A stretch of DNA of 64,000 bases from B10-G9 sp963712165 (GTDB lineage: Bacteria; Chloroflexota; Anaerolineae; Anaerolineales; UBA11858), in contig CAVQGY010000002.1 of the NCBI GenBank assembly GCA_963712165.1, forward strand, positions 1 through 64,000. Reading direction: 5' to 3'. Of the stretch, positions 34,909 to 43,996 are shown one piece after another. The position numbers and the translations under genes are program-made. Numbering within the stretch: position 1 is the stretch's first letter; each line of letters starts with the position of its first letter. Under the pieces are notes generated by a model. The model ran no database searches. It was not told the DNA's origin and worked only from the letters and a program-made list of their open reading frames with translations.

Positions 34909-35000
34909 GATGTTGTTCCTCTGACATCTGCCATTACGTTCGTCAACACGCTGTTCAATACCTGGGTGTATAGTTTAGGCGCATTGGCCTAATACACATT

Positions 35001-35807
35001 TTAGCGCCTGAGGCGCTCGATCGCAGCCTTAAGACTCGTTCGCATACGTTCTACCGCTTGGGCCAGATCGCCAATCTCGCCGGGCTGGTCAACATTGATG
35101 GGAAAATCCAGATCTCCCCGGCTGATCGAATTTGCAGTATCAATGATCTCCAGAATAGCGCGCACAATGCGAGTCATGCCAAAAGCGTAGATAAAAGTCA
35201 TGATCACGCCAACGATTGTGGCAGCAGTTCCTACCCACGACACAATCTTCGATTGTGTAATGAATACCTGAGCCTTGGCAGCTTCTGTCTTTGAACGCTC
35301 TACAAAGGTAGCGATTTCTGGGTCCTTGAAACTCGTGAGTGTTGGATCCAGGGTCTGGAGATAGAAAGTGATTGCAGTAGACATTTTGCTGGCAGCATCA
35401 TTGTTGGCAGGATTGGATTGATAAGCACTGATCACATCATCCAGCATAGCTACATAGGTATCTCGTGCAGTTGCGATCTTTGCCAGAGTTTCGGCTTTTT
35501 CGGTGCCCCGGTTATTCATGATCACGTTCCAGTATTCATCATAGGTGGCCTGGGCATCAGATATCCGGGTTAATAATCCCTCATCACCATTGAGAGGATA
35601 TTGACCTACCGCAATACGCTCCTCTTCCAGCGCTCGATCAATTTGATCGAGTGCGTTAACTACTTCCTGAAGGGAAGTTAGATCGACCACTACCGCCACA
35701 GCGTCATTCAATCTTTGTGAACTGATTACGTTGCTGACTGCGATAAAAAGAACGACGATGCCAATGCCGAAAATAAAGTTTCTAACATTCTTAAGAGTCA
35801 TCTTCAA
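35001..35807 (-). CDS. Membrane sensor with four-helix ligand domain and HAMP, no output domain
   Basis: 268 residues. Transmembrane helix one is FIFGIGIVVLFIAVSNVI, an extracytoplasmic region of about 155 residues follows the four-helix-bundle MCP pattern (SLQEVVNALDQIDRALEEER), transmembrane helix two is WVGTAATIVGVIMTFIYAFG, and then a HAMP domain (IVRAILEIIDTANSISRGDL, GEIGDLAQAVERMRTSLKAA). The protein stops seven residues later at ERLRR: there is no kinase, methyl-accepting or cyclase domain. Signalling must pass by direct HAMP contact, presumably to the roadblock/DUF4388/GTPase proteins of this operon. Confidence 0.85.
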   Translation of the reverse strand: MKMTLKNVRNFIFGIGIVVLFIAVSNVISSQRLNDAVAVVVDLTSLQEVVNALDQIDRALEEERIAVGQYPLNGDEGLLTRISDAQATYDEYWNVIMNNRGTEKAETLAKIATARDTYVAMLDDVISAYQSNPANNDAASKMSTAITFYLQTLDPTLTSFKDPEIATFVERSKTEAAKAQVFITQSKIVSWVGTAATIVGVIMTFIYAFGMTRIVRAILEIIDTANSISRGDLDFPINVDQPGEIGDLAQAVERMRTSLKAAIERLRR

Positions 35808-35867
35808 TACTCCTTACGATCTATAACTCCTGGATGGTCTGATTACCTATTCCCTGGAGAGAGTCAT

Positions 35868-36656
35868 TTAGCCTCGCAAAAGAACAACCATTCGTTTCTG
35901 AAAATCTGCCCTCTTTTTATTATCAGCAATCTCCAGGCTGATCCTCTCAACCAGCTCCGCCATCTTTTCCTGCGGGAAGGCCTTTTGGTCCTCACCTAAT
36001 AATCTGATCTCATCCTCAATGATGATCGGGCCGATGGGTCCCATGATTTCCGTATAGATCTCGGATAAGCTCTCAAAGAAAGCTTCATCCGCGATTTCCC
36101 GGAATTTTCTACCTCCCCCAACGACCTCGTGCAGCAATCCCGCGGTGGTCAAACTGTAGATTATCCGCGCAACATCAAACTCATTCAATTCCAGGATCTC
36201 TCCAATCTCGACCACTGACCGCTCGCCGTTGACCTGCGCCAATACCTGCCACTCAATCGGCCTCAGGCTGACCGTGCTTGTAGAGCCCGAGGGAGAGATG
36301 TTGAACACAGCATCCGTTGAAGATAAGATATCCTTGATGTCTCCCCATTGCTCTGCCTGCCTGGCAGCTTCCAACAATAGCTGTTCAGTTGTCGTTCCAA
36401 TCGATCTTTCCGGGGGAACAGCATCGGGTGTAAAACTGAAATCACCCTCCATCCAGCCCATCAGGGAATAGACTCCGCTTTCACCCAGTTGGGTGCCGGC
36501 TACTGCATGGACAATATCACCCCTGTCCAGGAATAGTTCTCCCATTTTTCCAGCGTTCTGGATTTCCAGCCTTCCGGTCCGCTTGCCAGAGCTTAACATC
36601 CTGAGAATATCCAGCAATGAGATTTGTGCTAAATTTCCTCTAAATCCTTCTGCCAT
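35868..36656 (-). CDS. DUF4388 (PATAN-like) protein
   Basis: 262 residues. The N-terminal DUF4388 is typical: GNLAQISLLDILRMLSSGKR, TGRLEIQNAGKMGELFLDRG, DIVHAVAGTQLGESGVYSLM, WMEGDFSFTPD. After a linker comes a winged-helix-like part (WQVLAQVNGERSVVEIGEIL, ARIIYSLTTAGLLHEV) and a helical C-terminus. DUF4388 is the module that in PatA-type proteins mediates protein interaction in signalling. It lies 60 bases before the HAMP gene in the same operon. Confidence 0.85.
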   Translation of the reverse strand: MAEGFRGNLAQISLLDILRMLSSGKRTGRLEIQNAGKMGELFLDRGDIVHAVAGTQLGESGVYSLMGWMEGDFSFTPDAVPPERSIGTTTEQLLLEAARQAEQWGDIKDILSSTDAVFNISPSGSTSTVSLRPIEWQVLAQVNGERSVVEIGEILELNEFDVARIIYSLTTAGLLHEVVGGGRKFREIADEAFFESLSEIYTEIMGPIGPIIIEDEIRLLGEDQKAFPQEKMAELVERISLEIADNKKRADFQKRMVVLLRG

Positions 36657-36708
36657 TGTCTTTCTCCTAATCTTTAAAAATTACTTCTCAATCTGAAAAA
36701 TAATCGAG

Positions 36709-37089
36709 TTATATTCGTTCCACGTAATTCTTCTTAAGCAGGGTTTGAACTTTCGGGTCATCATCCCAGCCAGCTCTAACCACATTGACAGTCATCCTGA
36801 GCAGAGATAAATCCACACTGGGTGTGCAAACAACAACGAGGATAACACTCTCCAAATCCACCACAAATAACTTCTTTCTAGAATAGTGGAAGACAGTTTC
36901 AGAGTGCTCCTTCAATTGGTCGCCTGAGAATCCGATCAACTCCAATAAATGGCGTGATATATTCTCCTGAACCGTTTCATTCAGATCAGGCGGGGCAGCA
37001 CTGAACAACACCTCGCCTCGATTATTGGCAATGAAGCTCCCCCAAACTCCATTCAATTCATTGATTTCTCTTAATCCAATCTTCATCAT
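36709..37089 (-). CDS. Roadblock-like protein
   Basis: About 126 residues. ATG at 37089 (a second ATG follows directly), seven bases after the previous stop; ribosome site weak, so translational coupling is likely. Features of the roadblock fold: NGVWGSFIANNRGEVLFSAA, SRHLLELIGFSGDQLKEHSE, KLFVVDLESVILVVVCTPSV, and the closing helix. It lacks most charged surface residues of the other two roadblock proteins in the operon and may act as a subunit for a different partner. Confidence 0.7.
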   Translation of the reverse strand: MMKIGLREINELNGVWGSFIANNRGEVLFSAAPPDLNETVQENISRHLLELIGFSGDQLKEHSETVFHYSRKKLFVVDLESVILVVVCTPSVDLSLLRMTVNVVRAGWDDDPKVQTLLKKNYVERI

Positions 37090-37095
37090 TAACAA

Positions 37096-38112
37096 TTACT
37101 CAAAAAGGTCTGGAAGAATCCCAGGGATACTGAACCGGTCTAGCTGGTCCTGGAACTCACCCTGCAACGTGCCCAGGGCTGATCGGACCGGACCATAAAG
37201 GTCCTTGCCATCCAGGGCCATTCGTTCCGCCAACGTATTCACAGTATTATTCAAACAAATCCCTATCGCCTGGCTGAAGTCTTTTCTCACCTCACCGGTG
37301 AAGGTGACAACACCATCCGAATATTTGAATTTCGCAGCAAAGGGATCCAGGAAAGGATAATCATCAGCTCGGGCGATCAGCGTTTCCTTGAACGTATTCA
37401 GAAACTCTTTCTTCCCTAATAATCCATCCGCGGCGGATTCAACCGCCTGGATAACCGCACCCCAAACTTCCAGCAATTGGGGGAGATTATAACTGACCTT
37501 GATGACTTCACTCTCAGAATGAGCATCCTCGACAGCAGCTTTATAGACATTAAAAACCGCACCCATCGTCGTGGTCAGCGCCAGGATCTGGTTCAACACA
37601 GCTACCTTGGTCGCTTCTCCTCCCCGGGCAGAAAGAAGCGCTTCTATCACCTCGCCTGCCAGCAGGAAAATATAGCCTTGTTGGTCCTGGGCTTCGAAGA
37701 TCACCTCTATATATCCAGTATGGTCTTCGTTTTGAAGTTTCGAGATCAATGCCTCCAGGCTGGTAAACTCAGCGCTGAGATTCTCGTAAAGAACCTCGCT
37801 CCTGGCCACACTGGCCAGCATGGTGATCATCTCACCCTTCTGATGATAAACACTGACTGAGCCGTCTTTCTCCTTGGCCTTATCCGTCACAGCGCTGACA
37901 GCATCCTGTCCGGTAATGACCTTGCCGTTGATCTCCTGGACAGCATTGATGATATTTCCCCTATCAAGCAGCAGCACTCCCTCATACTCCCAGAAGCTGA
38001 CCTGTACCACCCCTGTAAAACTGTTTTCTTTGAGATCCACCAACAACTCTCCAAAATTGGTGAATGAGGTATTCAGATTCTGATAAACCGCTTCTTTTTT
38101 AGGAAATATCAT
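37096..38112 (-). CDS. Tandem DUF4388-like protein
   Basis: 338 residues. Two related units are visible: NFGELLVDLKENSFTGVVQV with VLLLDRGNIINAVQEINGK, and SLEALISKLQNEDHTGYIEV with YIFLLAGEVIEALLSARGGE. They share the T/TG-[VY]-[IV]-x-V strand and the GxxI-A turn of DUF4388. The C-terminal ~130 residues are an uncharacterised helical/beta domain (AADGLLGKKEFLNTFKETLI). Fifteen bases separate it from the receiver protein, so the two are probably translated together. Confidence 0.72.
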   Translation of the reverse strand: MIFPKKEAVYQNLNTSFTNFGELLVDLKENSFTGVVQVSFWEYEGVLLLDRGNIINAVQEINGKVITGQDAVSAVTDKAKEKDGSVSVYHQKGEMITMLASVARSEVLYENLSAEFTSLEALISKLQNEDHTGYIEVIFEAQDQQGYIFLLAGEVIEALLSARGGEATKVAVLNQILALTTTMGAVFNVYKAAVEDAHSESEVIKVSYNLPQLLEVWGAVIQAVESAADGLLGKKEFLNTFKETLIARADDYPFLDPFAAKFKYSDGVVTFTGEVRKDFSQAIGICLNNTVNTLAERMALDGKDLYGPVRSALGTLQGEFQDQLDRFSIPGILPDLFE

Positions 38113-38127
38113 CCTAACCTCCCAGGA

Positions 38128-39204
38128 TCAAGCTGATTGGTACCGTTTCTGAATGGTTGTCATGGACTCATAGACGGTTTCAGCTGAAGATCTTTTCGTC
38201 AGAGATAATAGAACCAGATTCCCATCTACAATTTGCATATAGAACCGGTTCTTGGAGCCAGTTAAGACCGCGCGGTTCAGGTCTCCACCGTCAAGAAAAC
38301 TTCCTAGCATCTTCGCTTTTTCATACAACACAACCCCCAGCTCACTTTCGCCCTGTGGGTCGCTGCTATTTTCCTGGGCAATTAATGTGCCATCCAGTCT
38401 GGTAATAACGGCACTGGAAACCTCACTGGTACTGAGAATGGCTTTGGCGATCCTCTCTTGGACCAGACTCTCCTGATCCTCTTCTTCCGGAAAACCCTCG
38501 CCATCCCATTCTGGACTCCAGGGTGCAGTCGATTCATCTATGCGCCGCATGCCTTCCAGAATGACCCCGGACCAGGGCGTGTCGATCGTCCTCAGACTGG
38601 GTTCTACGCCCATCTTCAATTGGAAGGAGCCATCTTCCCACTCCAGGAGTTCATAAATTGCTTCCTCTCCCGTTTTCAAGCCTGATTCAGCATGGATCAT
38701 CTCGCCATCTTTAAAGAATATACTCCCTGATCGGCCTTGATAATTCAGAATGAGTTGGGCCTGATTGCGTTCTTCGCAGTTGATCTGGACTATACTTGCC
38801 AGGCTCATCATTTTCAGATTGCCTTCCAGGGCCCGATCCTCCCTGCTGACAATTTCTTGGATCTTGTTGGTCAGGAATTCAAGGTCAAGCGGCTTTTCCA
38901 AAATATCCAGGGCACCCATCCGGAAAGCCCGCATCACAAGCTCCTTGGTCGACGATGTGGTTGTCAGGATCACCTTGGCTTGGGGATCGAAACGCCGCAT
39001 TTCCTCCAGCAAAGTCAAGCCTCCCATTTCCACCAGATCCATATCAGCCACTACCAGATCCGGGGCTTCAGTTTTGTAGATACTAAGCACCTCCCGCCCT
39101 GAAGATGTGCCTTTGGCTTCGAAGCCATTGGCCCTTAAGGTCCCGGAAAGGTGCTGGACATATTCCGGATCTCTATCCGCGATCAAGATCGAAATCTGAA
39201 CCAA
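38128..39204 (-). CDS. Response regulator: receiver - DUF4388 - roadblock-like
   Basis: 358 residues and first gene of the operon. The receiver domain (1-125) has acidic residues ADRDPE, phosphoacceptor Asp in VVADMDLVEM, Thr/Ser in VILTTTSS and Lys in LEKPLDLEF. Residues about 130-230 are DUF4388 (GNLKMMSLASIVQINCEER, SGSIFFKDGEMIHAESGLK, WEDGSFQLKMG). The C-terminal ~110 residues (SSAVITRLDGTLIAQENSSD, RFYMQIVDGNLVLLSLTKR) resemble a roadblock domain. This fuses the input, adaptor and GTPase-regulator modules that the rest of the operon carries separately. The histidine kinase is not in the window. Confidence 0.85.
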   Translation of the reverse strand: MVQISILIADRDPEYVQHLSGTLRANGFEAKGTSSGREVLSIYKTEAPDLVVADMDLVEMGGLTLLEEMRRFDPQAKVILTTTSSTKELVMRAFRMGALDILEKPLDLEFLTNKIQEIVSREDRALEGNLKMMSLASIVQINCEERNQAQLILNYQGRSGSIFFKDGEMIHAESGLKTGEEAIYELLEWEDGSFQLKMGVEPSLRTIDTPWSGVILEGMRRIDESTAPWSPEWDGEGFPEEEDQESLVQERIAKAILSTSEVSSAVITRLDGTLIAQENSSDPQGESELGVVLYEKAKMLGSFLDGGDLNRAVLTGSKNRFYMQIVDGNLVLLSLTKRSSAETVYESMTTIQKRYQSA

Positions 39205-39635
39205 ATCGGTCTACTCCTCTTCGTGGTGCTTTATTTGATGAGACGAAAACACCCATTCCTGGTCTTTGCTTGACCATCAGGAGTGGTCCTTCTCATTTAT
39301 GAACAGACAGCAGGTCCGCTGTATGCCTGTATTCTAACATGACCAAAAGATGGGAAAGAATAGGAAAACAACAAAATACCACTGGATCGGATCGAATGGG
39401 TGCTGCACAATCCTATCTTTTTGGTCATCTTTATTATACTCGTTTCGATTTTCATCCCCCCTCCTTACAAGCCAACCTAACAAAATCATCAGTCAACATC
39501 TAGCTAAGCTGGAGATACTTTCCTTATCTAACAACTCTGTAGGGGCGGAGTCCTTCCAGGTGTTACTCCTCCGGGGAGGTATAATCTGTGGGATAAACAG
39601 TAATATGATTTATTCGCTCAAGAGAGGAAGAGATA

Positions 39636-39791
39636 ATGGATAAAGGATCTCGCAATCGGTATGCTGGCATGCTCCTGGGATTGGGCGTTGGGATTGCTCT
39701 GGACAATATCGCCATTGGCATAGGTGTGGGAATTGTGTTCGTGGCTTCGTCTGCAATCAGACTGAGGCGAGATAAGGACCAGGAAGGGTGA
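39636..39791 (+). CDS. 51-residue glycine-zipper membrane protein
   Basis: Short gene, ATG at 39636 with AGAGAGGAAG upstream and TGA at 39789-39791. Protein starts MDKGSRNRYAGMLLGLGVGI, continues with a Gly-rich hydrophobic helix (IAIGIGVGIVFVASSAI) and ends basic (RLRRDKDQEG). The G-x-G-x-G spacing suggests helix packing in the membrane. It lies 45 bases before the YibE/F gene and probably shares its transcript. Confidence 0.65.
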   Translation: MDKGSRNRYAGMLLGLGVGIALDNIAIGIGVGIVFVASSAIRLRRDKDQEG

Positions 39792-39836
39792 GTGAGGAGT
39801 GTTGCTGCGCGGGACTTATAACTGGGAGGGTAGAAT

Positions 39837-41054
39837 TTGAAGAATAATCGCGTATTATTTGCAGTCCTGACAATCGCCGCTGTCCTGCTTTTCCTGTTTG
39901 TTATCAACTATCTCCTACCAGGATCGTTTTTAACCCAGAAGGCCCCCACAGAGGATAAACCCACTATCGGGTTTGGCAGCGAGGCGGTCAAAGGGGAGAT
40001 CACGGAGATCCTGGAGCAAGGCCTGGTGCAGCTGGGGGACGTCGAACAGGAATATCAGGTTCTCAGAGTGCTGATCCTGGAAGGTGAGCTGGAGGGAGTG
40101 GAGCTGACAGTGGATTACGGTAAACAGCAGATCCGCCCTGAAGGCCTGTATCTCAAGCCCGGTGACCGGGTCTTCCTGACCGTCAGCGCCGACCAGGACA
40201 ACATCCTTCAGGCCCGATTCCTGGATTTTGAGCGCATCGGTCCCTTGCTGATCCTGTTTGGCACCTTTGTTCTATTCAGCGTTTTGATCAGCGGCTGGAA
40301 GGGATTTAGGGGTTTGCTTGGGATGGGGTTCAGCATCGGGGTGATCATTTTTTACATCATTCCCCAGATCCTGGATGGCAAGGATCCCGTTTTGATCAGT
40401 GTTAGCGGAGCTTTCATCCTGCTGGCGGTGACCCTCTACTTGGTATACGGTTGGACCTTAAAGACCCATTCAGCCGTGTTGGGCACGCTGGGAGCTCTGA
40501 TCCTGACTGCGCTGCTGGCCCATTATTTCGTGAATCTGACCCGCCTGACTGGTTTTGGAAATGAAGACGCCCTGTTCCTGGTACAGCAGTCCGCTGGGAG
40601 GATTAATATGCAGGGGCTTGTCCTGGGAGGGATGTTAATCGGCGCCCTGGGCGTACTGGATGACCTGGTCATCACCCAGGCTTCGGTGGTCTTTGAGCTC
40701 TGGAGCCTGGACCCGGATATGCCGCTGATGGACCTTTTTAAACGTTCCATGCGAGTCGGGCAGGACCATGTGGCCGCCACCGTGAACACTCTGGTGCTGG
40801 CCTATGCTGGCGCAGCCCTGCCGATGTTCCTGCTGTTCTCGATCTCGGGCGACCGGATCGGCTATCTTCTGAATCTGGAATTTGTAGCCGAAGAAGTGGT
40901 GCGGACCATGGTCGGATCCCTGGGTTTGATCGCGGCTGTCCCCTTTACGTCCCTGCTGGCCAGCCTGGTAGCCAAGAAATCCACCGGAGGTGGGACGATC
41001 TGGAAATACCTGGGGCCTGCCACATCAGGGGGTGGGGGTCATCACCATCATTGA
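39837..41054 (+). CDS. YibE/F-family membrane protein
   Basis: 405 residues. The start codon is TTG at 39837, placed after GGGAGGGTAGAA; no ATG is available nearby in frame. After an N-terminal anchor (VLFAVLTIAAVLLFLFVINY) there is an extracytoplasmic beta-rich domain and then seven or more transmembrane helices, with the YibE/F signatures VLISGWKGFRGLLGMGFSIG and GALGVLDDLVITQAS. The family is widespread and uncharacterised, suspected transporters. The C-terminus is unusual: a Gly-run then five His (GGGGHHHH-type), a possible metal-binding tail. An extended hairpin follows as terminator. Confidence 0.85.
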   Translation: MKNNRVLFAVLTIAAVLLFLFVINYLLPGSFLTQKAPTEDKPTIGFGSEAVKGEITEILEQGLVQLGDVEQEYQVLRVLILEGELEGVELTVDYGKQQIRPEGLYLKPGDRVFLTVSADQDNILQARFLDFERIGPLLILFGTFVLFSVLISGWKGFRGLLGMGFSIGVIIFYIIPQILDGKDPVLISVSGAFILLAVTLYLVYGWTLKTHSAVLGTLGALILTALLAHYFVNLTRLTGFGNEDALFLVQQSAGRINMQGLVLGGMLIGALGVLDDLVITQASVVFELWSLDPDMPLMDLFKRSMRVGQDHVAATVNTLVLAYAGAALPMFLLFSISGDRIGYLLNLEFVAEEVVRTMVGSLGLIAAVPFTSLLASLVAKKSTGGGTIWKYLGPATSGGGGHHHH

Positions 41055-41090
41055 TCAAGAGGGCAATTCCTTCTGCTGGGATTGAAAAAA

Positions 41091-41160
41091 GAGCCCAGCT
41101 CCGCACTTGGGTTGGTCCTCCATCAAAGCTGGGAACCTTTTCAATATGCGGAGGGGGCTC
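41091..41160 (+). terminator. Long-range hairpin after the YibE/F gene
   Basis: GAGCCCAGCTCCGCA (41091-41105) pairs with TGCGGAGGGGGCTC (41147-41160) with a one- or two-base bulge, enclosing about 40 bases. A-rich before and AATTTCT after. Confidence 0.5.
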
Positions 41161-41205
41161 AATTTCTATGGGATTTGCTCTAGGACCTAGTATCAGCTAT
41201 CTACC

Positions 41206-41631
41206 TTAGGGCTTACATTCCCCCCTAAAAAAAGCCCATTCATCACACTCGCTGCCGTCAGAGAAGATACAAACGCCGTATTGTCCTCCATCAGCATCGG
41301 AGCGGATCTCCAGTTGGCCACCTTGCTCTTCACAATAGACAGAAGCCGGATTGGGCATGCCAACGATCTCTGCGTCTTCAGGGGCGCATTTACCATTGTA
41401 GAAATCCCATTCCTCACACTCGCTGCCGTCGTCGAAGATACACACACCGTATTGCCCACCAACATCATCGGTGCGGATCTCCAGCTGGCCACCTTGCTCT
41501 TCACAATAGACAGAAGCCGGGTTGGGCATGCCTGATTGGTCAGCAGTCTCTGGAGGAGTTGGCTTTGATGTGCAGCCAACGAGGCACAAGATCAATACAA
41601 CCAATAAGATACTGATATTTTTGGTATTCAT
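41206..41631 (-). CDS. Small lipoprotein with two DUF333 repeats
   Basis: 141 residues. The ATG at 41631 is preceded by AAAGGAGGTGCAAAT; the upstream extension is discarded. Signal peptide with lipobox LVGC. Two near-identical copies of the DUF333 domain follow: PNPASVYCEEQGGQLEIR, QYGVCIFDDGSECEEW and then PNPASVYCEEQGGQLEIR, QYGVCIFSDGSECDEW. Each repeat has four cysteines expected to form two disulfides. The DNA repeats are also almost identical, indicating a recent duplication. DUF333 lipoproteins are related in name to hemolysin-like proteins, but the function is not established. Confidence 0.88.
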   Translation of the reverse strand: MNTKNISILLVVLILCLVGCTSKPTPPETADQSGMPNPASVYCEEQGGQLEIRTDDVGGQYGVCIFDDGSECEEWDFYNGKCAPEDAEIVGMPNPASVYCEEQGGQLEIRSDADGGQYGVCIFSDGSECDEWAFFRGECKP

Positions 41632-42058
41632 ATTTGCACCTCCTTTTTTTTGGTTTTTATATGAACCACAGTTAAGACGCATATCTCAACAGTTTTGTTC
41701 CCTTTCACAGCAGGAAATTTATTAATGATCTCAGCAGGTCTCATATGAAAAGCGCTCACCTGCTCCGAAATGCGCCCACCATCCACTCAATCATCAAATA
41801 TCAGCGGCATACTCACAACCATGGTTATCTCTGCCGTGGTTCAAGGTTAACATTCAAAAATTCTATTAGGCAATTAAACTATAAGATCTATCTTAGGTCT
41901 GCGGCAAGATCAATTATTCCTGTAGATCTTTTTGTTATGAAAGGGCTCTTAGCCTGGAAAGAATAGGCAGCGGGAACCGGAACTGCTTCCCGCAATAGAA
42001 AGCGTTCAGTTAAAAGTGATCTCTATTCTGTAACCGATACTATTTCAATTTTCAATTT

Positions 42059-43825
42059 TTAATTCTTGATTGTCTCAACCCAGTCCATCGCATAATCAGA
42101 CTGCACATCATTCAGACGCTTGTAGAGACCATTCGCCCGGATCAGTTCCTCATGGGTGCCCATCTCCACGATCCCGCTGCCTTCCAGAACAGCGATCAGA
42201 TCCGCCTTGCGGATGGTGGAGAGGCGGTGGGCGATGACGATCACGGTCTTCCCGACCATCAACTTTTCCAGGGCCTGCTGGATCAAGAGCTCGGTTTCGG
42301 TATCAACGGAAGAGGTTGCCTCATCCAGGATCAGGATGGGCGCGTCTTTTAACACCGCGCGGGCAATAGCCATGCGCTGTTTCTGGCCCCCGGACAGCTT
42401 GACGCCCCGCTCCCCCAGCAGGGTGTCGTAGCCTTCGGGAAGCTGGGTGATGAATTCGTGGGCATTGGCGATCCTGGCTGCCTCAAACATCTCCTCCTCG
42501 CTGGCATCCGGACGGCCAAAGAGGATGTTCTCCCGGGCGGTGCCATGAAAGAGGAAGATATCCTGCAGGACAATGCTGATCTGCTGGCGGATGCTGCTGA
42601 TCTTCAGGTCCCGGAGATCGTGCCCGTCCAGCCGGATCGCGCCCTCACAGACATCATAGAACCGGGGGATCAGGTTGGCCAGGGTGGTCTTTCCAGCCCC
42701 TGTGGGACCCACCAGGGCAACCACGCTCCCGGGGGCAATATTCAGGTTGATATCCTCCAGAACGGCATCCCCAACAGCATACTGGAAGCCAACACCTTCC
42801 AGCTCAACCGCCCCCCTGGCCCTGCCGGAAAGCGCCAGCGCATCTGGCTTCTCAACGATATCAGGCGCTTCCTCAAGGATCTCAGCCACCCGCTCCATGC
42901 CAGCCAGGGCCTGCTGCACATTCTCCCAGACCCGGCTCAACTCGCGGACAGGCTGGTAGAGCAGTTCCAGGTAGAGGAAAAACGCCACCAGGTCAGCAAT
43001 GGCCAGGGTCTGGCCAATGATGAACCGGCCTCCAAAATAGATCAGGATGATCGTGCCCAGCGAGGCCGCGAAATTCACAAAAGGGTGGAAGGTGGCCATC
43101 AGCCGCAGGGCCCGCAGATTTGTATCCCGGTAAAGGATGATGTGATCCATCACCCGGGAAGCCTCGCTCTCTTCGCGGGCAAAGGCTTTGATCTCCCGCA
43201 CCCCGGAGAGGTTGTCATTCAGGGCTGCATTCAACCGGCCCAATTCAGATTGGCGGACCCGGAAGGCCGGTCGGACATATTTCGAAAATCCCTGCATGCC
43301 CAGGACGATCAGGGGGATTGGGATCATGCTCAGCAGGGTCAGCTGCCAGTTGATATTGAACAGGACCGCCAGTACCCCGAACAGCATCAGGACATTGGCA
43401 GCCAGATCCGGTATGGCATGGGCGATCAGGCTCTCGATCAAATCGGTGTCATTGACCACCCGCGACATGAGCTGACCGGTCTGCTTATCCTCATAAAAAC
43501 GCAGGGACAGGCGCTGCAGGTGCTCATAAAGCGCTGCCCGGACATCAGCGACCACGCTCCAACCTGCCACATGAGCCATATAACTGCGGGTGAACTGCAG
43601 CCCGGACCGCACCAGGTAAGATCCCAAGATCAGCAGCGCCAGGCGGGTGATCTGCCCCAGGTCAGCTTCGCTGACGCCCGGATCAGTAACCAGGTCAATC
43701 ATACTTCTAACGATCCAGGGGGCGTAAAGCTGAACACCGACCAGCAGCAGCATGCTCAGCACTGTCAGGGTCAGCACGCCGGTGTATTTTCCCGTATACC
43801 GGAAGGCGAATTTTAGTGGTTTCAT
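42059..43825 (-). CDS. ABC exporter (transmembrane plus ATPase domains)
   Basis: 588 residues from the ATG at 43825 (MKPLKFAFRY), or 596 from 43849; ribosome sites do not decide. Six transmembrane helices in the N-terminal half (TGVLTLTVLSMLLLVGVQLY onward) and an ATPase with Walker A GPTGAGKTT, Q-loop ISIVLQDIFLFH, signature LSGGQKQRMAIARA and Walker B ILILDEATSSVD, plus the H-loop in IAHRLSTI. All motifs are intact. Typical MsbA/lipid-A- or multidrug-type half exporter, active as homodimer or with the second exporter at 48.3 kb, which lies on the opposite strand. Substrate not predictable. Confidence 0.93.
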   Translation of the reverse strand: MKPLKFAFRYTGKYTGVLTLTVLSMLLLVGVQLYAPWIVRSMIDLVTDPGVSEADLGQITRLALLILGSYLVRSGLQFTRSYMAHVAGWSVVADVRAALYEHLQRLSLRFYEDKQTGQLMSRVVNDTDLIESLIAHAIPDLAANVLMLFGVLAVLFNINWQLTLLSMIPIPLIVLGMQGFSKYVRPAFRVRQSELGRLNAALNDNLSGVREIKAFAREESEASRVMDHIILYRDTNLRALRLMATFHPFVNFAASLGTIILIYFGGRFIIGQTLAIADLVAFFLYLELLYQPVRELSRVWENVQQALAGMERVAEILEEAPDIVEKPDALALSGRARGAVELEGVGFQYAVGDAVLEDINLNIAPGSVVALVGPTGAGKTTLANLIPRFYDVCEGAIRLDGHDLRDLKISSIRQQISIVLQDIFLFHGTARENILFGRPDASEEEMFEAARIANAHEFITQLPEGYDTLLGERGVKLSGGQKQRMAIARAVLKDAPILILDEATSSVDTETELLIQQALEKLMVGKTVIVIAHRLSTIRKADLIAVLEGSGIVEMGTHEELIRANGLYKRLNDVQSDYAMDWVETIKN

Positions 43826-43996
43826 TGGAAATGCGATCTCCGGGATCATCCCCTGTCGGTCTGTTCCCAGCCGTCCATTATATCGCAGTTGGAACAGCCC
43901 GGGGATTGTTGTGCCTGCATTCTGATTTAGTTTGCCTGGGTTCAGAGCTGAGGTGATAACTGGCAGATATCCGCGCCAATAGAGATATTCTGAAAT

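Noticed and set aside
42458..43816. 452-codon plus-strand open frame opposite the ABC exporter
   Set aside because: It mirrors the exporter gene, is rich in Gln, Pro and His typical of antisense frames, and has no ribosome site or family motif; the minus-strand gene has all ABC motifs.
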